Below the pieces are notes generated by a model. It saw only the letters and a program-made list of their open reading frames with translations. It searched no databases and was not told where the DNA came from. From contig NC_088921.1 of assembly GCF_038396675.1 (NCBI RefSeq), forward strand, positions 33,789,001 through 33,853,000: 64,000 nt of DNA, written 5' to 3'. Shown one piece after another: positions 51,798-63,900 of this stretch. Position numbers and translations under genes: made by a program. Each line of letters begins with the position of its first letter. The stretch's first letter is position 1. Source of the stretch: Hydra vulgaris. Taxonomy: Eukaryota > Cnidaria > Hydrozoa > Anthoathecata > Hydridae.

Positions 51798-52640
51798 AAT
51801 TTCGATCAATTAACAGGAGTTTCGCGAAGTAGATAGGATTTGCTTATTAGTCTGTCCGAGACTCTAAGTTTATCACCTTTTTTGATAAAACACACAACGT
51901 CCGGACCAAGCGTTGAAAAAAAACTTCTTTAAACATTTAATAATTGTTTTATAGAACTGACTACCAATATGTTTTGCATGGTTGTAGTTTTGTAATCTGA
52001 GTTTGACTAGCAAACTTGTGACGTGAATTTTTTTTTTTTAAATAAAGCACTTATTTTTTAAGTCAACAAAATGTAAACAGTACTTCTGCTAACTTTGTGA
52101 CCATCTTTATTTAGTTTAATTTGTAAGCTCACCCGATGCTCAGATGCTTTGGTAATTATTGTTTTGTCTTTTTCGATCCATCTTAAAGACCTTTTATAAT
52201 TTTTAAACAATTTGCTTGATTTTTTCATTTCATTTTCATAATCTGTAATCTTGAAAACGGCATCTTTTTCAGTTGTAGAAACATAACTTATTAAATCTGA
52301 ACATTTATTCCTCCACAATCGAAAGTCTGTTTAAATCAACGTCTAAAATAAAAATGTCAGAAATGGTTAAAGTTAAATCGATATTTGTATTATCAGAAGT
52401 AACTGATGATATCACCACATTCGATCTGCGTTTGTGTTATTAGTTATTATATATCTGGAGTTACCAATTTATTCTGCTATGTTGAGTGTTTTCTTAATAT
52501 ATAAAAAAGTGGTGCTAATTTAAATCTCTAACACCCATCCCTCCCCCCCCCCCCACCTTATCTTTACTACTGATTATGGTAGAGAATTTTATGCTGATTA
52601 AAAATCGTATAACAATATGTCTGAAAAGCAACAGAAAATG
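51798..52640. other. AT-rich stretch with an unrecognised minus-strand ORF
   Basis: An 86-codon frame at 52318-52058 (minus), Lys/Ser-rich with WIEKDKTIITKASEH and GHKVSRSTVY, faintly recalls the helix-turn-helix part of a Tc1-type transposase; unassigned. A run of about 13 C lies near 52544. Confidence 0.35.
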
Positions 52641-53056
52641 CTCTAATTTGATGTTGAAGTTGAAAAAATTACACTAAAAATCGCTAATTATCGCCATCTA
52701 TTTCATTATTAAGTCGTTATTAGGTTATGATAAAATCCAAAGATAACTTCAAAAAAGCCTTGTTTCTTTTAACACTTTGAAGTAAAACTGTTTAAAAATG
52801 CATAACGCATCAATAAATGATTGATCTCAGACCAAAACCCAAGCACTCACCCAAACCATGTGCATCTCATTGCGCAAAACCCTATTTGTAAATCAATGCA
52901 TGTACATTTAATCGCGCCAATCCCTTTAAATATTTTCTAAAAGATTTTCTAAACGATCGATTTCTAAATGTTAACTTTGGTGTAAAACGTTTTTAAAAAA
53001 CGGCGAATATTAGCGTTTTTTATTGTAATTTTTTACACTTCAACATCAAATTGGAG
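52641..53056. mobile_element. 416-bp MITE with about 55-bp inverted repeats
   Basis: CTCTAATTTGATGTTGAAGT at the left is mirrored by ACTTCAACATCAAATTGGAG at the right, with similarity continuing to CGCTAAT and TCGCC boxes. Noncoding; no target duplication identified. Confidence 0.8.
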
Positions 53057-53344
53057 AACTCTCCTTTGGATTTCAGGTCTATGTTTTTGTATGAATTTTG
53101 ATCACCATAAAAGCAACTATGTGTCGCAAATAACTATGAAAGTTTTGTTATAAGAATAATTGTATGTTTGTACCAACCACCTGCTGGTAAAGTTAGATCA
53201 TTTTGGAATTTTATTGAAAATAGTATTTTAAAAACAAAATAATTAAAAAAATTATACATGGCGTGGCTGAAAGTAGTCGAAATAAAAACAAAAACACTCG
53301 CTAATCTACCGATAAAACAGTGAATAATATTCTAAAACCGAGCT

Positions 53345-53420
53345 AAAGCCGAATAAAAATTGCGATAGTAGACTTGCAGTAGACAGTCAAAAGGTTCGAG
53401 GTTCAAATTCTCCCTTTGTA
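53345..53420 (+). repeat. tRNA-like fragment
   Basis: AGACAGTCAAAAGGTTCGAG and GGTTCAAATTC (B-box-like) with no complete cloverleaf. Probably the head of another SINE family or a decayed tRNA. Confidence 0.35.
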
Positions 53421-53584
53421 ATCTTGAGTAGGTGAATTTTGATAAAATAAATATATATATGGGTCACAAATAGAAAATAACATGTTTTAATATAAGTTAC
53501 GTCACAAATAGAAAATAACATGTTTTAAATAAGAATATACTTCCCTATTGTATTTTTTTTTGTAATACTTGTTTCTCTCTTATT

Positions 53585-53672
53585 CTTAGTTCATATAAAT
53601 AACTTAGATAATGTGCCAGTACAGTTAAATCCAATTATGTTTGGAGATGATACAAATCTATTTCTTTAATAT
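53585..53672 (+). pseudogene. LINE reverse transcriptase fragment
   Basis: VHINNLDNVPVQLNPIMF then GDDTNLFL, i.e. the F-A-D-D-T-N-L-F catalytic box with Ala replaced by Gly. Only about 30 codons remain before the next element. Confidence 0.65.
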
Positions 53673-53835
53673 TAAACAACTTTACAAACAGAGTGGGCCA
53701 TAAGTAGGTTACTGAAAAACAATGATTATAGTAACAGACAAAAATAAAATTAGCCAATCACATTGTATGAGTTTTTTAATATATATAAATAAGTTTATAA
53801 AAATGCCACTCATTATTAATTTCTATTTTTAGACA

Positions 53836-54853
53836 ATGAGTGGAAACCGCTATTCGTTGGAACAAAGAATGTGGATTGTAAAGAATCATTATTTGTTACA
53901 ATTTCCAGTCTCAATTAAACGTATTTAGCGTAAAGAATTTAAAATTGGAGCTCCTTCATTATTATGTATTTGTTAATTAGTAGCCAAGTTTGAGAAAACT
54001 GGAACAGTAATGGATGCTAAAAGAACAGGACGCCCAGTCAGCGCGACCATAGATGCTAAAAAAGAAGTCAAACAACATTTTCAAGATTGTCTAACCACAT
54101 CAAACATCGTGGTTCATTGCAACTCCAAATAAGTTGTTCATCATTACGCCGCATTCTCAATAAGCTGAAACTAAGGTCTTATATTCCTAGTCTAGCTCAT
54201 AAACTAAATGAAGATGACTATGATCGACGTGTCAAATTTTGCGAAAGAATGCTAGCAATTTGTGAACAAAGTTATGACATTCTTGATTCAATAACTTGGT
54301 CAGATGAAGCAGTTTTCAAATTAGATAGCTCTGTTAATCGACACAACAGTATTTATTAGAGCACTGAAAATCCCCATAACATTGTGGAAAAAGGTGTCAA
54401 CAGTCCAATTTTGTGTGTATAGGCAGGTTTAAATGTCAACGATTTAATTGGTTCTTTCTTTTTTGAAGGGATTGCAACAGCTCAAAGCTATCTTTCAATG
54501 CTGTCAGACTATCTATGGCCTTCACTTAATAATTAACAAAAGTAAGAATTTATATTACAACAGGATGGCGCTCGGCCACATTATGTTTTGGTAGTTCGAG
54601 ATTGGCTAGATTTTAATCTTCCAAACAGGTGGATTGGGCGCCACAGAATTTTCTGGGAGTGGCCTGCAAGATCCCCCGATCTCACGCCACGCAACTTCAA
54701 CTCATCCAATACTTGGATGAGTTGAAACTGCGCATAACAGAGGCTTTTAGAGAAATTTTACCTGAGTTATGTAAAACTGTATGTTATTTGTTTACTGATC
54801 GTTGGTCAAAATGTATTGAATTTAACGACCAACAACTTGAACATTTGCTTTGA
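53836..54853 (+). pseudogene. mariner-type (DD37D) transposase remnant
   Basis: MSGNRYSLEQRMWIVKNHYL is an N-terminal helix-turn-helix of the DUF4817 kind. KTGTVMDAKRTGRPVSA is the second DNA-binding part. The DDE_3 domain follows with FCERMLAICEQ, ITWSDEAVFKLD (first Asp), VNRHNS, then LQQDGARPHYV (second Asp) and WPARSPDLTP (third). Exactly 37 residues lie between the last two Asp in one open frame. Stops at several places (for example at the end of the RHNSIY block) and frameshifts break it. Its left border, CAGAGTGGGCCATAAG at about 53688, has no clear partner. Confidence 0.75.
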
Positions 54854-55071
54854 CTTATTTTGACTTTTCTTTATATTAATACAAACTTACTGTTCCTACT
54901 AGTTTAATAATAATTTGTATTAGGGAAATTCCTTTAGTGTAGCCTAAAGGAATTCCCCTAACTTTATATGTTAGTACCGTTTTTTAATATTTTTGATTAT
55001 TTAAAACAAATAGTGATTTATCTTTTTTAGTAATTATAAATAAATAAAAAGTTTAGTAATTTTTCTTTGCA

Positions 55072-55185
<114 letters not shown>

Positions 55186-55213
55186 ACACACAAATACATA
55201 TACATATGTATAG

Positions 55214-55219
55214 TTTATT
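55214..55219 (-). promoter_or_regulatory. Candidate polyadenylation signal of the second PAQR gene
   Basis: AATAAA on the minus strand, about 94 nt past the stop. Confidence 0.4.
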
Positions 55220-55312
55220 CATATCTATATACATTACATGTAATTTTAAAACAAAAATGTTAAGATGTCATAAAAACTGTTAATGACTGAGGATGAATTT
55301 AAAGGTTTTTAA

Positions 55313-56299
55313 TTATTTTGATTTCTTTGGCTGAACCACATTTCCTGACTTGTATTTTGTTGGAAAAAGAATTGCAACTAATAAATTCACATTAATCACA
55401 AAAATAGTTGCTAGTAGGGAATAAAAGTAATCTTTCTTTGATTGAAAACCTCGAGACATTTCAATTCTTATAAACTGTAGCTGTAAGTAAGACCCAACTG
55501 ATAAAAAAATGTGCATTAGGTTATGACTTTGTCCGCAACAATCAAACTTTCCAGGATAAAAACGTTCAGGAATTTTTGTAACGTTTAATATACCTGCCAT
55601 TAAAAAGAGAGTTGAGTTTAATATAGCTAATTTTAAACCACTTTTATCACAATCTAATCTATTGGTACAAGTTAGAAGACGGTAGCCGTACGGTAGGAAA
55701 TTCCATATGTATGCACAAATATATGTAAGTGTTCTTATTATATACTTTTTTGACTGCCATTTCATTCTTGAAAAGCAATTTAATAAAGTAGAAGTAATTG
55801 AGATAAGTGCGCCAACAATGTGAAAGAGATATGAGTTATTTAAAAAAATATTGTCTGAAAAGAAAGCACTTGCGTAGAAAAAAGTTGCTTGCCCGGAACA
55901 AAATGCATATATTGATATTGCCGCATAGTCCAAATAAAAACATTTGTGCCTTGTTTCAACTGACAGTGAGTTAAATGTATGTGCTATGGTACTCATTAGT
56001 GTAAATCCAATATTTCCAAGCATGTTGCTTGCTAAAGGCCATGTTTCAACATCTTTTATATCCAACTCTGATTTAAAACACAATACAAATAAAAAAATAA
56101 AAAATACGAAAGATACAAAATGAGATAAAATATTGAAAGATTCGTTGCAAGAAAACATTACTGAGCTTTTAACACAGTTTTTAAATGACAAAAATGGTTT
56201 TCGGTATCCAGTGATTATAAATGGATCGTGGAATTCCGACAAAACCTCTTCTCTCCGAAGATTAAATAACATATCCTCATCCAAATTTTCGGTTTTCAT
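55313..56299 (-). CDS. PAQR-family seven-transmembrane receptor, paralogue 2 (328 aa)
   Basis: Starts MKTENLDEDM, the only Met before the conserved part; AAG lies two bases upstream and could be a splice or spliced-leader acceptor. It has the same architecture as the gene at 37532: FHDPFIITGYRKP, NESFNILSH at 52-60, STIAH (His107), FYLDYAA (Asp124), FYPGKFDCCGQSHNLMH (His259, His263), and about seven membrane segments. The two proteins are similar over their whole length and differ mostly in loops and at the C-terminus, here a Lys-rich VVQPKKSK. All presumed zinc ligands are kept, so both copies look functional. Role inferred: ligand-sensing membrane receptor of the progestin-receptor branch. 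Confidence 0.92.
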   Translation of the reverse strand: MKTENLDEDMLFNLRREEVLSEFHDPFIITGYRKPFLSFKNCVKSSVMFSCNESFNILSHFVSFVFFIFLFVLCFKSELDIKDVETWPLASNMLGNIGFTLMSTIAHTFNSLSVETRHKCFYLDYAAISIYAFCSGQATFFYASAFFSDNIFLNNSYLFHIVGALISITSTLLNCFSRMKWQSKKYIIRTLTYICAYIWNFLPYGYRLLTCTNRLDCDKSGLKLAILNSTLFLMAGILNVTKIPERFYPGKFDCCGQSHNLMHIFLSVGSYLQLQFIRIEMSRGFQSKKDYFYSLLATIFVINVNLLVAILFPTKYKSGNVVQPKKSK

Positions 56300-57539
56300 A
56301 TCTTAAGTTTTATCTTCAACGTAACAACATTTTTATTTTTTCTTGTAATTGTAATTTTTAAATTTTCTCGAACGTGATATGTATAATTTCTTGCCGTTAA
56401 TAACTTTTTTGTTTTATATAATTTTCGGAAAACATTGCAAAGCAAAATCTTTGCTTTCTTAATCTGGTAAAAAATAAGATACTAAAACAATGTTGTCTCT
56501 AATTAAAATATTAAACTGATTTTAAATTTAAAAAGTGTTTAATTATAATTTTTTATTTTATTAATTTGATTTAAGTATAAATACGATATAAAAAGATACA
56601 AATAAAAGATAATTTTAACAAGTTTAGCTTTTAAAAGTTTTTATTTGAAGTTCTTTGATCCTGGTTAAACTAAGTAGTCTAGGTTATAAGTTGTCGTGTT
56701 ACCGGGTTATAAGTTTGTCCGGTCTACATAAATCATAGAGCATAAAGCTTTTTAAAGGCAAAATGGGGAGAGATGGGATATGGGCGTAGACAATAAGGGG
56801 CTTGGAGCTATAAACCACCCGCCCACCCCACATTCTCTTTTTTGTTTGATGCGCCTCTAAATTAAACATATTATTGAAAAATTTGAAAATGTTTTAAAAA
56901 TTTTTCATTTTTAAATATTTAAAACAATTTTTTTGTTTAGATATTTAGAAACGAAGTAAAATACAAATAATTGTAAACGCACTGATTCTACGCTACTGTT
57001 TCAATTAAAAAGATAACTCTTTGTATAGAAATCAATTCGATGTAGTATTGAACTCGTTACAACTTGCATTGCCTAGTGACGCTATCGTGTGGCCGTAAAT
57101 AAAATCCTTTTTGAAAGTTAAAAGTTTCAGTGTTATTTTGAAATTTATACTATAGTTGATTTCCATGAAAAATATTATTAAACTTGGCTTAGATTTAAAT
57201 GAAAAATTAGGCCTTAAAGTTGAAAATTTACATTATTTCCAAAATGTGGAAATGTTTTATGAAATAAAATTATTATTTTCTTTTTAAGATTTAACTTTTT
57301 TAAATAAGTATATTAAATTTAAATATGAGATTTTACTTCTAGAAAAAAAATTTATCAAGTTTGAATTATGTAAAGCAGAGAAATTTAATCTGAAAATTGA
57401 AAATTAAGTAATTTTTCGTTAAAAACTTAAAAAAAAAAAAAGTTAAAAAATTTAAATTTTTTTTATTTCTTACGTCATTACATTTAAATACATATTAATA
57501 TTCAATTAATAATATTCAGTCTTAATCATCATCTACTTT
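56300..57539. other. 5' flank of PAQR paralogue 2 and AT-rich spacer
   Basis: No exon recognised. A patch of more G-rich sequence near 56765-56830 is unassigned. Confidence 0.4.
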
Positions 57540-58960
57540 TTATGTTTCAATTCCTCCTTTTCAGTGATTTTTTCTATACCGACATCATGATGATTTCATC
57601 AGATCTTTTCAAATCATCCATTATCTTGTCCGTGTCAATTCTTGTTCTAGTTGTTGTGTTATTTTCTTGATAAATAAACTAGGAAGTCTTTGACTTATAG
57701 TTTATTATTTTAGCTAAAGATAAGGAACTAATAATTGGGCCAGAAGTATTCATTTCTTGCCTAAATATATTGAATGGTTTGGATTTTTTTGAACATTTTT
57801 TTTTGCATGATTTGCTACATTAGTTTGCAAATTTAGTAGGATCCATAGAATTATTGCAATTGATTGTATCGACACGAATATCGATACGATAAGAATATTG
57901 CTAAATCTTATTTTCAATTTTTGTTATCTATATCGAGAACTTTACTTAACATTGCCATATTTGAAATTGCCTTTCGACAAACATTGTCTGCCGTGCTGGT
58001 TCCTGCACCTTCAGACTTGGCATGTCCACCTTGTGTCCAAATGCGTCATAAATATTTTTATTTGAGGCAAATTGGTAAAAAGGTACAAAAAAGTACAAAC
58101 TTGCCAAACTGCATGTCTTTTCTATGTGCTTCAAAATTTTCCTTTTGTTCATTTTAAAAATTCTCAGATGTATGTTTTATAAATGCTTTAAGTTTTACTC
58201 TAATAGAAGAATAAGTAGTTGAAATAACTTCTGGATCAGGACAGCAATCAGCTTTCATTTTCTGAATCGACCGGATTAGTGGGATTCAGAAAATGTCAAT
58301 TTGTCAATTGCTAATTATTTTCTTTAAAAACTTTAAAGACTTTTTTCAGTCTTCATTTGGTTTTGATTTAATTGATAACACTGGCTTTGTTGCATCTATG
58401 TTCTTTTCAATTATTTATTTACCGATTAATAATAACTTTTACTGAATTAAAAATTTAATTTAGAAAAAAAGTTTAAAAATAAATTTAAGAAGAAAATAAG
58501 AATTTAATAACAACGACTACTGTTGTTATTATTAAATTCCATTATATTTGTGCCTTGTTTCAACTGACAGTGAGTTAAATGTATGTGCTATGGTACTCAT
58601 TAGTGTAAATCCAATATTTCCAAGCATGTTGCTTGCTAAAGGCCATGTTTCAACATCTTTTATATCCAACTCTGATTTAAAACACAATACAAATAAAAAA
58701 ATAAAAAATACGAAAGCTACTAATAATACCCTATCCATTGAACCTTTTGTTAGATCTACAGAATTGTTTGCAATTCTTTGTCTAGTTCTACCACTTGTTT
58801 CAGAATAATCTTTAGTAGATCTTTCTTTTTTATTACTATTTTCACTTGAAGCTTGAATAAACTTTTCCATTATGACTTTTACACTTGAATAAACTTTTCC
58901 ATTATGAGCCATCTAGCCAATTTTTCCATGAAGCTCAAATTTATTCTTGGTTCTGCCATG
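57540..58960 (-). other. Degenerate coding-like region of unknown family
   Basis: Several minus-strand pieces read like protein: a 66-residue Ser/Lys-rich piece starting MAHNGKVYSSVKV at 58912, KADCCPDPEVIST near 58250, GHKVDMPSLKVQEPARQT near 58040, and TRIDTDKIMDDLKRSDE near 57600. Frames change and stops intervene. The PAQR fragment lies inside, in frame with the first piece. I do not recognise the family; probably a dead repeat-derived gene. Confidence 0.3.
58546..58716 (-). pseudogene. 171-bp copy of PAQR paralogue 2 (codons about 63-119)
   Basis: Identical by eye to 55942-56112, covering the end of membrane segment 1 through STIAH and VETRHK. No intron boundary, poly-A or target duplication marks its edges, so it looks like a DNA-level patch. 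It lies in the middle of a 126-codon chimeric open frame (58912-58532). It lacks most of the receptor and cannot be functional as such. Confidence 0.92.
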
Positions 58961-60246
58961 CTTCCTCTCCCAAAATATTTTATGTCTCCTCTGTGTTTTT
59001 ATTGAAATTAATTTTGGTTCTAATAAGGTTGATTACAGTTTTAGTATTTTCAAAAGATGTATTGTTTCTGTCAATTTTAAGCAATAGTATACGATTCAGC
59101 TATTTTGAACTAATACTTTCCAGTTTTATTTTTAAACTAAAATGAATATATGAATATAAGAAGATGAAATTCCTCCTTTCCGACCTAATTACTAAACACC
59201 GACCTAACTACTGATAAATTTAAATAAAGATAAAATATCTAATATATTTCCTCATTTCCTAGCTTATAAATTAGCTAGCAAATCATGATCCTTAAAATGA
59301 AACTATTATCATTTAAATGATCGTTATAATGATAACTTTAAAAAAAAAATTTAATTCAATCCCAAAAAGGCCTGAATCAATCGCTATTCAGTTGAAAATT
59401 ACTAGAAAACAAAGAATAGAGCTAAAGAGCAAGAAAGCAGTTGACAGAAGAAGTTGTGGATTGCATGAGTAAAGGCAACACGAAGACAAATTAGAGTTCC
59501 TTAAAATTCCGAAAGTCAATACTTTCGGCTTGTAAAGGTCAAAAAGTTGTTAAAAGAAATTTAACTACATTAAAATCAATCTGGTCTAAAAATTCAATTG
59601 AGTTATTCTGGAATTGTCTCGAAATCTAAAAGAATTGCTTCAACTGAAAAAGACTTTGCATCTTTATTGCAAAGTACAGCACTGTTTTAAGATTAGGGCT
59701 TCTGCATCAGTAGTACCTGAGAGTTCTAGTTTTGATTTTTTCAAGAATAATTAATTGATGAAGTAACAGTTAGTGGTTTAAGATTTAAACAATAAAGATG
59801 TTCAATGTCTCAAAAGATAGAACCAGTACTTATAAATGTTTCATCTGAAGGTAGCTCAATAAAAAAAGAAGTCCTTTCTTTCTTTGAAACAGATTTAAAT
59901 GCTTCAATTCTTCATGTCTAGTTTCAAGTAATGCATGAATCTACTACTCAATCATTAGACACTTTTCAAAAATTGAGTAATTTTTCAGGTAAGATATAAA
60001 TGGATACACAATAAGCCTCGTTATCATTTATTTTATTAATTTTAATTAATCTGTATCACAAATTCAATAATACACAAACACTGCAATGCGTATTTGTATG
60101 TTAATAACGCCTATTTGTATGTATTATGTTTTACAGAGAGTCAATCGAAGTTGAAACGGAATCATTCTCAAAAATCAGGCAACTAATTAAACTTATGTTT
60201 TTGATACTAGCAACAAACGCTACTGTTTTTTTTTGTTTTGTTATTA
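58961..60246. other. AT-rich stretch with weak coding-like traces
   Basis: Around 59380-59960 (+) short open pieces (EEVVDCMSKGN; SSEGSSIKKEVLSFFETDLN) appear in changing frames without a recognisable family. Confidence 0.35.
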
Positions 60247-60290
60247 AGGTGCTCCAAGAAGACCTATCGGTCTTATCACAAAGCACTTGC
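60247..60290 (-). mobile_element. tRNA-derived SINE (family A), tail fragment
   Basis: GGTGCTCCAAGAAGACCTAT and CGGTCTTATCACAAAGCAC correspond, reversed, to the family's 3' part. Confidence 0.65.
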
Positions 60291-60656
60291 AAGAGAGCCT
60301 TGCAAATTGCAAGAGAGCTGCAAGCAACCACTATTAGAGTTGGAAGTTACTGGAGGAGAAAAGATGAAGTTTATAAAGCAAAATAACGATTAATAGAGGA
60401 CTTAAAAGATTGCAAATTATATAAATTAGGAAAACAAGAAAAAGGTAGCGAATTGTGAAAAATGAATAAAAACCTGGTCAAGAAGCACCATGAATCAAGC
60501 ACGACAAAACTTATGTATACTGTTAAATACACGCAACAAAATTTAACTGAACATCATAGATATAGCCAATTATTTTTGTAGTTGAAGTGAATACAGAAAA
60601 ACTGTGTATGGACAGTTTTAACAATAAAACTTGAATTTGCTGTTACATTTATTAAT

Positions 60657-60770
60657 GTAACTTCTTATACGCTTTAAAAATAACTTCTTATACGCTTTAA
60701 AAATTATGTTTTTCAAACATAACTTCTTATACGCTTTAAAAATTATGTTTTTCAAACATAACTTTTTATT
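60657..60770. repeat. Tandem repeat, unit about 39 bp
   Basis: AACTTCTTATACGCTTTAAA is repeated three times; the last two copies include ATTATGTTTTTCAAACAT. Confidence 0.85.
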
Positions 60771-60841
60771 TTTTTTTGATTTTGTTTAAATTAAAAAGAT
60801 TTATAGTGTTAGCAATACAGCTTTGAAATCCCTAAAATACG

Positions 60842-60942
60842 CTAACTCAAACCCTAACTCTAACCCTAACTCTAACCATAACTCTAACACAAACTCTAAC
60901 ACTAACTCTAGCCCTAACTCTTACCCTAACTTTAACCCTTAA
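60842..60942. repeat. Degenerate telomere-like array
   Basis: CCCTAACTCTAA-type 12-mers, about eight, diverging along the array; CCCTAA is the telomeric word of cnidarians and vertebrates (TTAGGG on the other strand). Confidence 0.8.
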
Positions 60943-63900
60943 TTCTTAAAAATAAAGCATATGGCATTATCTCAGCATATAACGCAAAAGTTCTTTATAA
61001 CTGTGATAAATGTGAAAAGTTTACAATAGCTGTATTATTGTGCTTTTGAGTTTCAAAACAAGTTTTTTTTTAAGTTTAAATATTTGTAAATATATGAAAG
61101 TCTATTAAGCTTCGATGACATTATTAATGGTAGATATTTATTTATTGCTTGCATATATTTTTATGTCTAGTTTTTAATTTATCATTAACGTGTCATTTAT
61201 TTGATTAAGAAAAATGTTTAGTAATGTTTAGTGGTTAAAAAACTATATAAAATAAAGATTTTTAATAACTACTAGTAATGAGGAGGTTTGGGAAAAATTC
61301 CATCCTAATTTTAGTTTACTGAATTTTTAGTTTTAAAATTATCTTTTTTGTAATAAAGCAAGTGAAGAGACAAACTCTGTTGATGCTCATGATAAGACTT
61401 CAATGTTAACTTTATACTTATATGCTTTTTGTTATAGAAAAAATATATTACTGATTTGACTTGGAAGTTTACCTAGATTGTTAAAGATGACTGTGAAATC
61501 TGGCAGTTTGTCACTGCGAGCTGCTGCACAATAATAACTTTTTTATATAGCTTATATTTTGGCAAACAACGTAAGAATATTTTTTATAAGGCACAGGTAG
61601 ATTAACTTTTCATATATCTTCTTCAATCTGTTATGCTTTTATCTGTTGATGTAAAAAAAAAAGTTGCATATCAGTATGCAGTTAAAAATGACCTAAAAAT
61701 ACCAGGAAACTAGAAAAAAAAAATGAAACAGTTGGCTCTGATGGTTTTATTTGTTCGTAAATTTATCTATTTGTTCGTCTAGTTTTAATTGTACAGTGTT
61801 GATGCCTTCTTCATAAACCTTGAAAGTGCGCAGATATAATATACTAACCATTTTTTCAAAATGATTTGATCATTTTGTTGACCAGGAGAAAAAGTACAAA
61901 AAAAACGTTCTAGAACACTGTTTTTGACGATACATCAACAAGAAATAATTAAAATTATCTAAAAATAATAAAATTATTATTTAAAAGAAATAAATAGTCA
62001 AATAAATCAACTATTTGATTTTTCAAAAACAAATGATTTTGATTTTTGACTAATTGACTATATTCGATTTAGTCGAAGTTGATAGCAACACTAGAAAAAA
62101 GAGAGGTAAAGAAAAGAATAATCAAAAAACTTACCCCTTAAGACATAAACCTTATGCTAAAAGCAGCTTATACAACAACCAACTTGTCAAGCAAAGTCAA
62201 AAAATACATTAGGAATGATTTTTTTCAAAAACAGTTTTTCATTTCTTATTTTTTTAGTTAAATTACCACAAGTTTTATTAATAGTAAATAATAATAAGTT
62301 ATGTAAGTTATGCGTTTAATAATAGTAGTTTTGTTAGTTTAGCACCTAAAATGAATCAAAACAACCACTATTCCATTAGATCAAATGAGAGGTTTGCATA
62401 CACTCTGCCTCGTAAAATAACTAAATACAAAGAATACAACATAACATATCAAAGGCATAAGATATAGAACAGTTTTAAAAACAAACTACTTTGGCATGGT
62501 AAAATCAGTAAATTCATTTAAGTTTTATATGAAAAATTTTAAAATTGAGTTTATAATTTAATATATGCACTCTTTTATTAAACTAAATTTCTTTCATGTT
62601 TAAGGAAATTTGATGTATTGTCTTTTATTCTTTACACTTAACGGAAATTGTCAATATATGGTCCTGTCGAATTTCACCAAAAAAAGGGTCAACCTAGAAC
62701 AAATTATTATAAAGACGTGTTATATATTGTTGAAAAGCTTATTTTTAATAAACTTAATAACTTATTTTTTTTTATTTTGGGAAAAAAAAGTTATGACGTC
62801 ATAAAGATTAGGTGGTAAAATACGAAATTTTAAATTTTGCTGAGGAATTTTAAACATGTTGTATAATAAGTTGCAGTGTAACTATAGTAATATTTATATT
62901 TACACTTATGTTTTATTGTATTATAAATAATATATAAATATATCCTATTTATAGTAATACTTAAGGGGGCTCACCCCTGTCAAAATAGCAAAAAAATAAT
63001 TTTTTTGAAATTTTTGGTTTTTCATGTTTCAAGTATAAAAATTAACGAGGAATCTGATTCTGAATCAAAATTTTCGAAAAAAAAACACATAAGTATATCT
63101 ATTTCTTTTATTTGATCATTGTCAAAAATAATCATCTTAGCAACGTCCATAGCAACAATTTTATTTTCTCTTTTCCACTCATCTACAACACCTTTTTCTT
63201 AAAAGTTAATCTTATATGATCAATCTGAGTCTGTGAAGTATTGATTTTTCAAATTGCTTCCATGTAGGTCTGGAAAAGCTTACAAAATGAACTTCGTGAG
63301 CATGTTAACCACACTGTCACACCAGTTCTACAACGTGAAAACACAGTAACCAACATTTTTATCAAAGTTTACTTTTTTATATACTCTTTGATACCAACTC
63401 ATGCAGAATTTTTATGTAATATCCTCTTTGGAAACAGCCAATTATATCAGGAGTTACCACACAACAACTACAACATTTTATTCTGGTAAATAAAAAGAAC
63501 AATAACAAAACCCAGTATCTTCGTGTACATCTACACGAAGTTTTAGATAGTGTGTTTTGAATTTGTTATGATTGTAATCTGCCGAAATAGGCCGGCGTCT
63601 GTGGCATGAAATTCAATCACTTTCGTTAGACACATTGAGTAACTAAGTTCTAAAAGGACCAACTTGCGTTTTAAGTATCATAGAATCTAAAATAAAAAGA
63701 TCCCACTCTAAAAGTGTCCCAAGCGGCCAGTATAGACCCCCAAAGTGACCCATTATTGTGTCTATCGTGTGCTATCAATTTCATTCGGTTTCTTATAAAA
63801 TATTTTGCAGAACGTTTTTTACAAAAGATATTAACGATTTTTTGGTGAAGAAAACAGTTCTGTAAAATAAAAATCTCATAAATGTTAGTATACAAATTTT

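Noticed and set aside
48704-51805. An 8-bp duplication around the P-like element
   Set aside because: AGCGCAAA on the left and AATTTCGA on the right do not match, so none is claimed.
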